Notes under the pieces: model-generated
Seen by the model: only the letters and a program-made list of their open reading frames with translations
The model's database searches: none
Told to the model about the DNA's origin: nothing
In this document: piece after piece, positions 16,844 through 25,621 of the stretch
Layout of the letters: every line of letters starts with the position of its first letter
Position numbering within the stretch: the stretch's first letter is position 1
Program-made: the position numbers and the translations under genes
Assembly: GCA_965243165.1 (NCBI GenBank)
Contig: OZ251535.1
Coordinates: forward strand, 1,736,001-1,800,000
Length of the DNA stretch: 64,000 bases
From: CATQHD01 sp965243165
Lineage (GTDB): Bacteria > Actinomycetota > Acidimicrobiia > Spongiisociales > Spongiisociaceae
Direction: 5' to 3'

Positions 16844-18523
16844 GTGACGAAGTATGTCTTCGTGACGGGCGGAGTGGTCTCCAGCCTCGGGAAGGGGATC
16901 ACCGCTGCGTCACTCGGCCGGTTGATGAAGGCCCGCGGCCTGCGGGTGGTCAACCAGAAGCTCGACCCCTACATCAACGTCGACCCCGGCACCATGAACC
17001 CCTTCCAGCACGGGGAGGTCTACGTCACCAACGACGGCGGGGAAACCGACCTCGACCTGGGGCATTACGAGCGGTTCACCGGCCAGAGCCTGCGGCGGGA
17101 CTCCAACGTAACCACCGGCTCCGTCTACCTGTCGGTGCTCAACAAGGAGCGGCGGGGGGACTACCTGGGGGACACCGTGCAGGTCATCCCCCACATCACC
17201 AACGAGATCAAGGACCGCATCCGCCGCCTCGGCGGCCGCGACGACGTGGACATGGTGATCACCGAGATCGGGGGAACGGTGGGCGACATCGAGATACTCC
17301 CCTTCCTGGAGGCGGTGCGGCAGTTCCGCCACGACCTCGGCCCCCGCAACTCGGCCTACGTCCACGTGACCCTGGTGCCCTACATCGGCCCGTCGGAGGA
17401 GCTGAAGACCAAACCCACCCAGCACTCGGTGGCCGAGCTGCGGTCGAGGGGCATCCGCCCGGACGTCATCGTGGTCCGCTCCGACCGGCCCGTCACCGAG
17501 GAGGTGCGCAGCAAGATCTCGCTGTTCTGCGACGTGGACGGCAAGGCGGTGATCCCGGCCCCCGACGCCCAAGACATCTACGAGGTGCCGCTCCTCCTCC
17601 ACGACCACGGTCTCGGAGACGTGATAGTCGATCTGCTGAACATCGAGGCGCCCAAACCCGACCTGAGGGACTGGCGGCGGATGGTGGCCAAGGCGCTCTC
17701 GGCCACCGACACGGTAACCATCGGGGTGGTGGGCAAATACACCGGGCTGCCCGACGCCTACCTGTCGGTGGTGGAGGCCCTGCACCACGGCGGCCTGGCC
17801 AACGGCGTGCGCACCGAGGTGCGGTGGATACCCGCCGAGGAGCTGGACGGCCTGTTCGGGGCCGCCCACTTCGAGGGGCTGCACGGCATCCTGGTGCCCG
17901 GCGGCTTCGGAGCGAGGGGAGTGGAGGGCAAGATCAGGGCCATAACCCGGGCCCGGCAGCGGCGCATCCCCTTCCTGGGGCTGTGCCTGGGCCTCCAGAC
18001 GGCGGTGATCGAGTTCGCCCGCAACGCGGCGGGCCTCCGGGGGGCCAACTCCTCCGAGTTCGACCCGGTTACCCCCCATCCCGTCATCGACCTGATGGAG
18101 CGCCAGCAGGGGGTGTCCGAGAAGGGCGGCACCATGCGGCTGGGGGTGTACCCGGCCAAGCTGGCGCCCGGCACGCTGACCCGCCGCCTCTACGGCAAAG
18201 AGCTGATCTACGAGCGCCACCGCCACCGCTACGAAGTCAACAACCGCTACCGGCGGACGCTGGAGGAAGCCGGGATGGTGCTGTCGGGCATCTCCCCCGA
18301 CGAGCAGCTGGTGGAGTTCATAGAGTTGCCCGGCCACCCCTACTTCGTAGGCACCCAGGCGCATCCCGAGCTCAAGTCCCGCCCCCTCGACCCCCACCCC
18401 CTCTTCACCGGTTTCATCGCCGCCGCCGACCGCTACCGCCGCGCCGCCGGACGGGCCGCCGCCGCCCCCGAATCGGAGGACCGCCGCCTCGCCCGCCCGG
18501 AGATACCCGCCGACTCGGTATGA
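16844..18523 (+). CDS. pyrG: CTP synthase
   Basis: 559 residues. Makes CTP from UTP with ATP and glutamine. The N-terminal synthetase domain has VTGGVVSSLGKGI, KLDPYINVDPGTMNPFQHGEV (in part), GGTVGDIE and KTKPTQHSV. The C-terminal class I glutaminase domain has VPGGFGARG, the nucleophile loop LGLCLGLQ, and HPELKSRP for the triad His/Glu. GTG start, apparently leaderless. The stop codon overlaps the start of the HNH endonuclease (ATGA), an unexpected coupling of a nucleotide-synthesis gene with a restriction gene. Confidence 0.96.
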   Translation: MTKYVFVTGGVVSSLGKGITAASLGRLMKARGLRVVNQKLDPYINVDPGTMNPFQHGEVYVTNDGGETDLDLGHYERFTGQSLRRDSNVTTGSVYLSVLNKERRGDYLGDTVQVIPHITNEIKDRIRRLGGRDDVDMVITEIGGTVGDIEILPFLEAVRQFRHDLGPRNSAYVHVTLVPYIGPSEELKTKPTQHSVAELRSRGIRPDVIVVRSDRPVTEEVRSKISLFCDVDGKAVIPAPDAQDIYEVPLLLHDHGLGDVIVDLLNIEAPKPDLRDWRRMVAKALSATDTVTIGVVGKYTGLPDAYLSVVEALHHGGLANGVRTEVRWIPAEELDGLFGAAHFEGLHGILVPGGFGARGVEGKIRAITRARQRRIPFLGLCLGLQTAVIEFARNAAGLRGANSSEFDPVTPHPVIDLMERQQGVSEKGGTMRLGVYPAKLAPGTLTRRLYGKELIYERHRHRYEVNNRYRRTLEEAGMVLSGISPDEQLVEFIELPGHPYFVGTQAHPELKSRPLDPHPLFTGFIAAADRYRRAAGRAAAAPESEDRRLARPEIPADSV

Positions 18524-19461
18524 CCCCGGACAGCCCCGAATACTGGGCCGACAAAGTCCGGTCGATAAGGCGGTACACGCAAGGGAACAGAAGCGCCCCT
18601 TACAAACCGTTGCTGTTGCTGTGGCTGATAGGACGCCAGGCCGCCGGACTGCCGACCACGGTATCCTTCCGAGAAGCCGAAGATGAATTGTTGGAATTGA
18701 TGGACGAACACCGTATGGGGACAACTCGGGCTCGGGTAGAGAACCCCTTCGTCTATCTCGGGACCGACCGCCACCTGTGGAGGGTAGAAGACCTCGAAGG
18801 CAACGACATAGCACAGATGCCGCAGGCCAGAAAAATGAGACGGCCCCTGTTGGAAGAAGCTGTCGGCTTCCTGGCGCCCCGCTTCGAGCAAGCACTGCAC
18901 GACCCGTATGTGCGCTCGCAGGTGGTCAACGCCCTCTTGGATATGTGTCCCCCCGAAACCCAGCACTCGGAAATACTGGCGGAAGTCAACCTCGCGCATC
19001 TGGCGGCCGCCGCCTCGCCGCTCAAAGATCCGGTATTCGAACAAACCGTGCTGTCGGCCTATGGGTTCTGCTGTTCCTTCTGCGGATTCAACGGCGCTCT
19101 GCGGGGCCGGCCGGTGGCGGTCGAAGCCGCCCACCTGCAGATGCCTTCGCATTGCGGGCCCGACCACATCACCAACGGATTGGCGCTCTGTGCGTTCCAC
19201 CACCGTCTGTTCGACCGGGGCGCCTTGGGTCTGAACCCAGACCATCGGATACTCGTGAGCCAGCAAATGACCCTGACCAGGAAGGGGAAAGGGCTGATAC
19301 ACGTCATGAGGCTGGCAGGGGCTCAGATGCACAAGCCTCGGTCCGGATACGACCCGCCGGCCCCCGACTACATCGACTGGCATTACCGGAACCTGTTCGT
19401 CAAGCCCCCCCGCAGGCCCAGCCTGGCAAGGCGGCGGCGCTCCTCGCGCGTCAAGACATGA
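18520..19461 (+). CDS. HNH endonuclease of the phosphorothioated-DNA-binding (SBD-HNH) type
   Basis: 313 residues. The N-terminal half resembles sulfur-binding domains of type IV enzymes such as ScoMcrA: APYKPLLLLWLIGR and NPFVYL. The C-terminal half is an HNH nuclease: FCCSFCGFNGAL, VEAAHLQMP, NGLALCAFHHRLFDRGALGL. Two CxxC-like pairs could bind zinc. Characterised relatives cut DNA carrying phosphorothioate links. Here it is coupled to pyrG by ATGA and lies ~450 bp before a PT modification operon that would create its predicted substrate. As I remember the family, the sulfur-contact segments usually read APHKP and YPF, so Tyr and Asn here may alter recognition. An alignment is needed. Confidence 0.75.
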   Translation: MTPDSPEYWADKVRSIRRYTQGNRSAPYKPLLLLWLIGRQAAGLPTTVSFREAEDELLELMDEHRMGTTRARVENPFVYLGTDRHLWRVEDLEGNDIAQMPQARKMRRPLLEEAVGFLAPRFEQALHDPYVRSQVVNALLDMCPPETQHSEILAEVNLAHLAAAASPLKDPVFEQTVLSAYGFCCSFCGFNGALRGRPVAVEAAHLQMPSHCGPDHITNGLALCAFHHRLFDRGALGLNPDHRILVSQQMTLTRKGKGLIHVMRLAGAQMHKPRSGYDPPAPDYIDWHYRNLFVKPPRRPSLARRRRSSRVKT

Positions 19462-19491
19462 CAGAGGTCCACTCGGTATAGACCGGGGTTC

Positions 19492-19764
19492 TTACCGATC
19501 AGGGCAGAACGGCAGAACAGTCCGAGCGCCTGCCGGACGGCCTTGGAGGGTATGAACCTGACGGCTGATCTCTTCGTATTTACGAGCTTCGAGCTCGGCG
19601 ATCTTGGGATTGGACAACACCTTCTCACGGATTGCCCTCACCCGCTCTGTTGCCGTGATCCAGTCTTCGTCGGTGAAGCCTCCCGGCGCGAGGTCCGGAT
19701 CCGCGATCTTCTCCTTGAAGGCCTGCATCGCTTCCTGCGCCTGTTCTTCGGATGCGCACCTCAT
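19492..19764 (-). CDS. Small helical protein, left-border paralogue of the PT island
   Basis: 90 residues. The core SEEQAQEAMQAFKEKIADP, GGFTDEDWITATERVRAI and IAELEARKYEEISRQV matches the protein at 31381-31635 on the other side of the island (EQEQEAI-type start, DFTDEEW, STERVQAL, AELIDRKYAEISRRV; letters partly schematic). ATG 19764 is preceded by GGAAGG. TAGAGT on the minus strand at 19804-19809 is a possible -10. Function unknown; it looks like an all-helical protein with a conserved FTDE(D/E)W motif. Confidence 0.7.
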   Translation of the reverse strand: MRCASEEQAQEAMQAFKEKIADPDLAPGGFTDEDWITATERVRAIREKVLSNPKIAELEARKYEEISRQVHTLQGRPAGARTVLPFCPDR

Positions 19765-19898
19765 GCGCCTTCCTTCCTGGTTGCCGTGTCGGCGCCCCCT
19801 CTGACTCTATCGCCAAAGTCCTCCGCCGCGGCGGCTTGTCCTAGGGCTGAAGTCAGGGCGCCGCAGCCGCAAAGCCGGTTTCCGGCCCGGCCTGCTCG

Positions 19899-19904
19899 TA
19901 AGCT
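19899..19904 (+). promoter_or_regulatory. Candidate -10 box (TAAGCT) for the ssp operon
   Basis: TAAGCT, seven bases and then ATG 19912. The spacing copies that of other apparently leaderless genes here. No Shine-Dalgarno sequence is seen before the ATG. No clear -35. Confidence 0.4.
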
Positions 19905-19911
19905 GGCGGGC

Positions 19912-21078
19912 ATGCATGAGGTCTACCTCGACTACAACGGGTCGTCGCCGATCGACCCTCGGGTGCTCAACGAGATGAAGCTGGTACTCGCCCTGGGGGT
20001 GGGCAACGCCTCGTCGGCGCATCGGTTCGGGAGGAGGCTGGCCGCCTCCGTCGACGCGGCGCGGGAAGAAGTGGCCGCCCTGGCGGGGGCCCGGCCCGGA
20101 AACGTGATATTCACCGCCGGGGCGACCGAGGCGAACAACCTGGCGCTGCGGGGGGCAGTCGAAGGCGGGGGCGGCGGGCGGCCCCGGCTGCTCGTGTCCG
20201 CGGTCGAGCACGCCTCAGTGCGCCGAACCGCCGAATGGCTGGATGAGCAGGGCCGGGCGAAGGTGGAGGTCATCCCGGTGACCGCAGGCGGCTTCGTCGA
20301 CCCCGACGAGCTGGAGGCGATGCTGGGCCCGGATGTGCTGATGGTCTCGGTGATGGCGGCCAACAGCGAGACCGGGGTGCTGAATCCGGCGGCCGAGATC
20401 GCCGAGCGGGTGCACGCCGCCGGCGCCCTGTTCCACTGCGACGCAACTCAGATGATGGGGCGGCTGCCCGCCGGCCTCGACCTGACCGGCGCCGACCTGA
20501 TGTCGCTGAGCGGGCACAAGATGTGCGGGCCGGGGGGAGTGGGGGCGTTGATCGGAACCCGGCGGGCCCTGCGGCGGCTCCGTCCGATCATCCACGGCGG
20601 CGGCCACGAGCGGGGGTTGAGGTCGGGGTCTACCAACGCGGCCGGGGCGGTTGGATTCGGCGCCGCCGCCCGCATCGCAAGGCAGGAGCGCGAAGCCGAA
20701 TCGGCCCGGGTGTCGGGCCTCCGCGACCGGCTGGCGGCGGAACTCAAGAAGAAGATCCCGGACACCCATGAGAACGGGGATGCGTCCCGCCGCCTCCCGA
20801 ACACGGCGAACATCCGCTTCGCGGGCGCAGACGCCGAGGCGGTCGCCGCCAACCTGGACCCGGTGGCCGTCTCGGCGGGGAGCGCCTGCAGCTCGGGGTC
20901 GCCCGAACCGTCCGAGGCGCTGCTGGCGATGGGGCTCACCCGCGCCGCCGCCTCCGAATCGGTCCGGTTCAGCCTCGGCCGTTTCACCACCGCAGAGGAC
21001 ATCGAGGCGGCCGTGGAGCGTTGTGTCACAGCCGTCCGATATGTTAGGAGCATGACCCAAGAAGGGCGTCCGTCATGA
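19912..21078 (+). CDS. sspA: Cysteine desulfurase (SspA/DndA-type, class V aminotransferase fold)
   Basis: 388 residues. Removes sulfur from cysteine as an enzyme-bound persulfide with PLP; in this context it should supply sulfur for DNA backbone modification. It has YLDYNGSSPID, NASSAHRFGR, FTAGATEANNLAL and SAVEHASV. The PLP lysine is in LSGHKMCGPGGVG, and the catalytic cysteine loop is VSAGSACSSGSPEPS. The choice of ATG 19912 rests on the family N-terminus. It overlaps sspB by four bases (ATGA), so it is likely operon-specific rather than a general IscS, although IscS function cannot be excluded. Confidence 0.85.
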   Translation: MHEVYLDYNGSSPIDPRVLNEMKLVLALGVGNASSAHRFGRRLAASVDAAREEVAALAGARPGNVIFTAGATEANNLALRGAVEGGGGGRPRLLVSAVEHASVRRTAEWLDEQGRAKVEVIPVTAGGFVDPDELEAMLGPDVLMVSVMAANSETGVLNPAAEIAERVHAAGALFHCDATQMMGRLPAGLDLTGADLMSLSGHKMCGPGGVGALIGTRRALRRLRPIIHGGGHERGLRSGSTNAAGAVGFGAAARIARQEREAESARVSGLRDRLAAELKKKIPDTHENGDASRRLPNTANIRFAGADAEAVAANLDPVAVSAGSACSSGSPEPSEALLAMGLTRAAASESVRFSLGRFTTAEDIEAAVERCVTAVRYVRSMTQEGRPS

Positions 21079-22144
21079 GGCTGGCCGAGGCCGCCGCGCC
21101 GGTGTTCGCCCGCCACGAGACCTTCCACCCCCGTTACGGCTGGTTCCGCAAGGCGTACCGGGCGGCGGCGCTGGACCCGGGCGTCTTCAACCGCAAGGAC
21201 GCCCCGGTCGTGATCGGGGTGGGCAAGAACATGGTGCGGGCCATCCGCTTCTGGGGGCTGGCCGCCAAGCTCATAGTGGAAGACCCGAAGGCGGCGAACC
21301 CGCGGTCGCCCGGCCTGGTCCCCACCCGCATCGGCCACGCCCTCTTCGGAGAAGCCGGTTGGGACCCCTACATGGAGGATCCCGGCACCCTTTGGCTGCT
21401 GCACTGGCTGCTTCTGGCGCCGCCCTCGCGGCTGCCGGTCTGGTGGTTGGCGTTCAACGAGTTCACCGCCGTGGAGTTCAACGACTCGGATATCGATGCG
21501 TTCGCCGCCGCCCAGCTAGAATCCGCCGCCGAGTGGAGCATTCCGCATCCATCGTCCCGCAAGAAAGATGTAAGAGCGTTGCTGAGGACCTACGCGCCGA
21601 CCGCGCATTCGCCCCGCATCGGCATCGACGACATCCTCGACTGCCCGCTCCGGGAGCTGAACCTGATCGGCCGCTCGGCCGACGGCGGCCGCTACCGCTT
21701 CACCCTGGGGCCGAAGCCGGGCCTCCCCCCGCATATAGCCGCCTACGCGGCCCTCGACTACATCTCCCGCATCGGCGCCGGCGGCAACACGATCACCCTC
21801 AGCCGGCTGGCCCATGAACCGGGATCTCCCGGGCGGGCCTACCGGCTCACCGAAGCCGACCTGCTCGAAACGTTGGCCCCCGCCGTTCGGTCGGTCGATT
21901 CTCTGGAGATCGTCACGCCCGCCGGAGCGTCTCAGCTTTCTTGGTCGGACGACCCGGCGGAGGCGGCGGTGGACGTCTTGAGCGGCTACTACCCCCCCCC
22001 CCCCCCCGCAATCAAGGGTTACGGGCAGGACCTGACGGCGACCGTCCGGTCGACGACGACCTGCTCGAGGAGCTCGGCGCAGGCCGCAACCCTTCCGAGG
22101 AGTTCCTCGACCTCCAGCTTGCGATCCTGGCGGAGGGCCGGTGA
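21075..22144 (+). CDS. sspB: SspB-like DUF4007 protein, frame broken by a C16 tract
   Basis: The DUF4007 body runs from ATG 21075: FARHETFHPRYGWFRKAY, VIGVGKNMVRAIRFWGLAAK, LWLLHWLLLAPPS and AFNEFTAVEF. SspB proteins are the DNA-nicking component of the SspABCD single-strand PT system. At 21992-22007 sixteen cytosines shift the frame. As written, the ORF runs on to 22481 across sspC. In the frame reached with 17 (or 14) Cs it ends at 22144 after LLEELGAGRNPSEEFLDLQ, overlapping sspC. That natural ending suggests the tract length, not the gene, is off. It may be phase-variable or a homopolymer sequencing error. Confidence 0.8.
21992..22007 (+). repeat. Poly-C homopolymer (16 C) inside sspB
   Basis: Uninterrupted run of sixteen C between TACTA and GCAATC, coding for prolines. 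It lies about 140 bases before the sspB stop. It is the longest homopolymer I see in a coding region of this window and sits exactly where the reading frame changes. Tracts of this type slip readily. Confidence 0.95.
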
Positions 22145-25100
22145 TGGCCGCCCTGGCGGACGGCATCAGGGTGTCGGGCCGGTTCGCCCGTTCGGCCAAC
22201 CTCGAACGCGACCTGGGCCGGGCAGAACCCCTGGACGGGTACATCGTTACCGCCCGCTCCCTCGACGTCGTGGAGCGCATCGCGGCCGCCGCCGCCTCCG
22301 GGGAGGCCGGGGGGGCATGGTCGATCACGGGGCCCTACGGATCGGGCAAGTCGTCTCTGGCCCTCCTGATCGACGCCGCCTTCGGAGCCGCTTCGCAGAG
22401 CCGCCGGACGGCGCTGGAACTGATCGGCGGCGCCTCCGCGCACACGGGCAATCTGGTCCGGCGGGCCCATCGGCGCCATAGAACCGAAGAAACCGGCTTC
22501 CATCTAGGCCCGGCCACCGCCGGGCGGGAACCCCTCAGCCGCACGGTGCTGCGGTCGCTCCACAACGCAGTGATCCGCAGCTACGGAAAGATCCCGCCCC
22601 CCAGCCGCTTCGCCGAGGCCGCCGCCCTGCGGAGGGCCCTCGCCGACGACTCCGCCGACGACCCCCGGCGGCGCGGCCCGTCCCCGGCGGCGCTGGTGGA
22701 CATCGCCCGCTGCCTGGCCGAAGACGCCCCGCTGCTGTTGATGATCGACGAGTTCGGCAAGAACCTGGAAGCCTTCCGCGACGGCGCCGCCGCCGACCCC
22801 TATCTGCTGCAGCAGCTCGCCGAGGCCGGCCAGAGCAGCGCCGGGCTTCCCATCTTCATCCTGACGCTCCAGCACCTTTCGTTCGAGGACTACCTGGGGG
22901 ATTCCAACGAAGCCCAGCGCCGCGAATGGGCGAAGGTGCAGGGCCGGTTCGAGGACATCCCCTACGTCGAATCGCCCGCCCAGACCCGCGCCCTGATCGG
23001 CGCCGTCTTCGAGGCCGCCGACCCCGCCCTGCGGAAGCGCATCCGCCGCTGGGCCCGGGAACACGCCGACTCGATGCGGCTGCTCGGCGCCCCCGACCTC
23101 GCCGACCCGAAGACGGTCGAGTCCTGCTACCCGCTCCATCCGCTGGCCGCCCTCGTCCTGCCCGAGCTGTGCAGCCGGTACGGCCAGAACGAACGGACCC
23201 TCTTCTCGTTCCTGGCGGGCCCCGACCCGGCCGGCGCCGCCGCCTTCCTCGCTTCTCGAGAGGCCCCGGCCGCAGACGAACCGTTGCCTTCGGTGGGCCT
23301 CGGCGCCGTGTACGACTACTTCGTCTCCAACGCCGCCCCCGGCGCCCTGCAGTCGAGCCGCTGGGCCGAGATCTCCGTCCGCATCCGCGACGCGCACGGC
23401 CTCACCGAGCCGCAGGAACGCCTGGCCAAGGCGGTGGCGCTCCTCAACCTCATCTCGACCTCGGGCGCGGTCAGGGCGTCCCGGCCCGTGCTCGAGCTGC
23501 TGGACGGCGCCGCCGCCGGCGCCCTGTCCGAACTCGAAGCCGCCGGGATCATCACCTACCGGGAGTTCGCCGACGAATACCGCATCTGGGCAGGCACCGA
23601 CGTCGACGTCCGCCGCCTCCTGGATGCGGCCCGCCGAAGGGTCCGGCGGCGGCCTCTGGCCGAAGTCCTGTCGGAGATACACGAACCCGCTCCGGTCGTC
23701 GCCGCCCGCCACAGCGCCGAACACCAGGTGCTCCGGGTGTTCAAACGCCGGTACGCCGCCGCCGGCGAAGCCGTCGAACCCCCCGACCCCTTCTCCCCCT
23801 ACGACGGCGAGCTGCTGCTGATGGTCGGCTCCGAGGGGGGAGCGCCGGAGGCGGCCCGCCCCCCGTCCCGCTTCTCCAAACCGGTGGCGGCGGCCCTCCC
23901 CAACGACCTCGCCGAGCTGGAGGCGGCCGCCAGAGAAGCGGCGGCGGTCGGCCTCGCCCTCAAAGACCCGGCGGCGGCGGACGACTGGGTGGCGCGCCGG
24001 GAGCTGGGGGAGAGGATGGCGCAGACCCGGGCCGCGCTCGAACAGGCGCTCGCCTCGGCCTTCGATGCGGACGCCTGCCGCTGGGTGCTGACCGAAGACG
24101 GCGCCCCGTTGGCGGGGGGCCGCGGCTCGGCGCCGCTCTCCGACGCCGCCGACCGGGCGTACCCCCACACCCCGGCCATCCGCAACGAGATGATCAACCG
24201 CACCGCCCTCACCACCCAGGGCTCCAAGGCCCGCCGGACGCTCCTCGAAGCCATGATCGAACGCGGCGGCGAACCCGACCTGGGCATCACCGGCTACGGA
24301 CCCGAAATGGCCATGTACCAGGCGCTCCTCAAGCGCACTGGCGTCCACGGCCTCGACGCCCGCAACGAAGAGATGGTCTTCCGCAGCCCCGCCGCCGAGT
24401 CGCTGCAGCCGGCCTGGGAGCTGCTCGAAAGCGAGTTCAAGCGGTCCAAGAACCGGCGCATCAACCTGCGCCACATCTACGCCGCCCTGCTCTCGCCGCC
24501 CATCGGGATGAAGCAGGGCGCCGTCCCTGTTTTCATCACGGCGGGCCTGATCGCCTTCTCCGGCGAGGTCGCCATCTACGAACACGGCACCTTCAAGCCC
24601 CTGCTCACCCCGGAACTGTCCGAACGGATGGTGCGCAACCCCGCCCACTTCGACGTCAAACACTTCGCCAACACCACCGGGGCCCGCCGCCTCGTCATAG
24701 ACGCGCTGGCCGCCCGGCTGGACGTCCGCCCCGGGTTCCGCAAGCACCGGGTGGCCAACGTGCTGGCCGTGGTGGGGCGCCTGGTCGCCCGGATCAACCG
24801 GCTCAACAACTACACCCGCCGCACGGCAGGCCTGGACTCCTCGACCCTCGCCGCCCGGGATGCGCTGCTGGCGGCCGTGGAACCCGACGGCCTCCTGTTC
24901 GAGGCCCTTCCGCAGGCGTTCGGCTTTCCGGCCGTCTCGGTGGACGACGCCGCATGCCCCTGGGCCGGCCGCTACGCCGAGGCGGTGGGCGGGGCGCTGG
25001 ACGACCTCGCCTCCGCCTACCGCCGCCTCTTGGACAGGCTGCTGGGGCTGCTCTTGGCCTCCGCCGCCGAGACCTCCCGGCTCGCCGTCGCCGGGCAGGC

Positions 25101-25620
25101 CGCCGCCCTCGCCGGTGAAGTCCTCGACCCGGACGTGCGCGCCTTCGTGCTCGCCCTCGCCAACGACGGCTTCGAGGCCGACCGAGACTGGATCGAGGCG
25201 ATCGCCGCCGTGGTGGCGCAGAAAGCCCCGGCGGAATGGACCGACCGCGACCTGCGCCGCTTCGAGCAGGAGCTTCCCCAGCGGGTGGCGGCCTTCCGGC
25301 GGCTGACGGCGCTCCACAGCGGGCGGCGCGCCGGCGGGGGAGGGGCTTTCGATTCGTTCCGAGTCATCTTCACCCGCCCCGACGGCGGTGAAGACGCCCG
25401 CCTGGTGGGGTTCGACCGCAGCCTGCGCCCCCGCCTCGAAGCCGTCCTCGCCTCCGCCGTCGAGGAGCTGGCGGAACACACCGGCTCCCCCCAGCGGGCG
25501 CACGAATCCCTACTGGCGCTGATGGGGGAGAAGCTGCTCCCGGCCCAGCCGGACCAGACGGCCCGGCCGTCCGAAGACGCTCCGGCCGCGGCCGGACTCG
25601 GCAGGGCGGAGGTCGCATGA
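22144..25620 (+). CDS. sspC: SspC-like P-loop ATPase of the PT modification system
   Basis: About 1158 residues. Walker A ITGPYGSGKSS lies at ~62-71 and Walker B LLLMIDEFGKN at ~199-208. Long helical regions follow with no other recognised domain; conserved-looking segments include LGITGYGPEMAMYQALLK and RVANVLAVVGRLVARINRLN. SspC provides ATPase activity with SspB and SspD for PT insertion. ATG 22144 fits the GGAGG at ~22132 better than GTG 22141. GC-rich like sspA, sspB and sspD. Gap of one base to sspD. Confidence 0.88.
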   Translation: MAALADGIRVSGRFARSANLERDLGRAEPLDGYIVTARSLDVVERIAAAAASGEAGGAWSITGPYGSGKSSLALLIDAAFGAASQSRRTALELIGGASAHTGNLVRRAHRRHRTEETGFHLGPATAGREPLSRTVLRSLHNAVIRSYGKIPPPSRFAEAAALRRALADDSADDPRRRGPSPAALVDIARCLAEDAPLLLMIDEFGKNLEAFRDGAAADPYLLQQLAEAGQSSAGLPIFILTLQHLSFEDYLGDSNEAQRREWAKVQGRFEDIPYVESPAQTRALIGAVFEAADPALRKRIRRWAREHADSMRLLGAPDLADPKTVESCYPLHPLAALVLPELCSRYGQNERTLFSFLAGPDPAGAAAFLASREAPAADEPLPSVGLGAVYDYFVSNAAPGALQSSRWAEISVRIRDAHGLTEPQERLAKAVALLNLISTSGAVRASRPVLELLDGAAAGALSELEAAGIITYREFADEYRIWAGTDVDVRRLLDAARRRVRRRPLAEVLSEIHEPAPVVAARHSAEHQVLRVFKRRYAAAGEAVEPPDPFSPYDGELLLMVGSEGGAPEAARPPSRFSKPVAAALPNDLAELEAAAREAAAVGLALKDPAAADDWVARRELGERMAQTRAALEQALASAFDADACRWVLTEDGAPLAGGRGSAPLSDAADRAYPHTPAIRNEMINRTALTTQGSKARRTLLEAMIERGGEPDLGITGYGPEMAMYQALLKRTGVHGLDARNEEMVFRSPAAESLQPAWELLESEFKRSKNRRINLRHIYAALLSPPIGMKQGAVPVFITAGLIAFSGEVAIYEHGTFKPLLTPELSERMVRNPAHFDVKHFANTTGARRLVIDALAARLDVRPGFRKHRVANVLAVVGRLVARINRLNNYTRRTAGLDSSTLAARDALLAAVEPDGLLFEALPQAFGFPAVSVDDAACPWAGRYAEAVGGALDDLASAYRRLLDRLLGLLLASAAETSRLAVAGQAAALAGEVLDPDVRAFVLALANDGFEADRDWIEAIAAVVAQKAPAEWTDRDLRRFEQELPQRVAAFRRLTALHSGRRAGGGGAFDSFRVIFTRPDGGEDARLVGFDRSLRPRLEAVLASAVEELAEHTGSPQRAHESLLALMGEKLLPAQPDQTARPSEDAPAAAGLGRAEVA

Positions 25621-25621
25621 C

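Noticed and set aside
16366..18519. Upstream extension of the HNH endonuclease frame through pyrG
   Set aside because: Arg/Pro-rich out-of-frame translation of pyrG; the domain starts at the ATGA overlap (18520).
16910..18895. 661-residue minus-strand ORF opposite pyrG
   Set aside because: pyrG on the other strand is fully conserved; the antisense frame has no recognisable domain.
22504..25503. 999-residue ORF on the minus strand opposite sspC
   Set aside because: Gly/Val/Glu-rich composition typical of antisense frames in GC-rich DNA, no motifs, and the plus-strand frame has clear Walker motifs.
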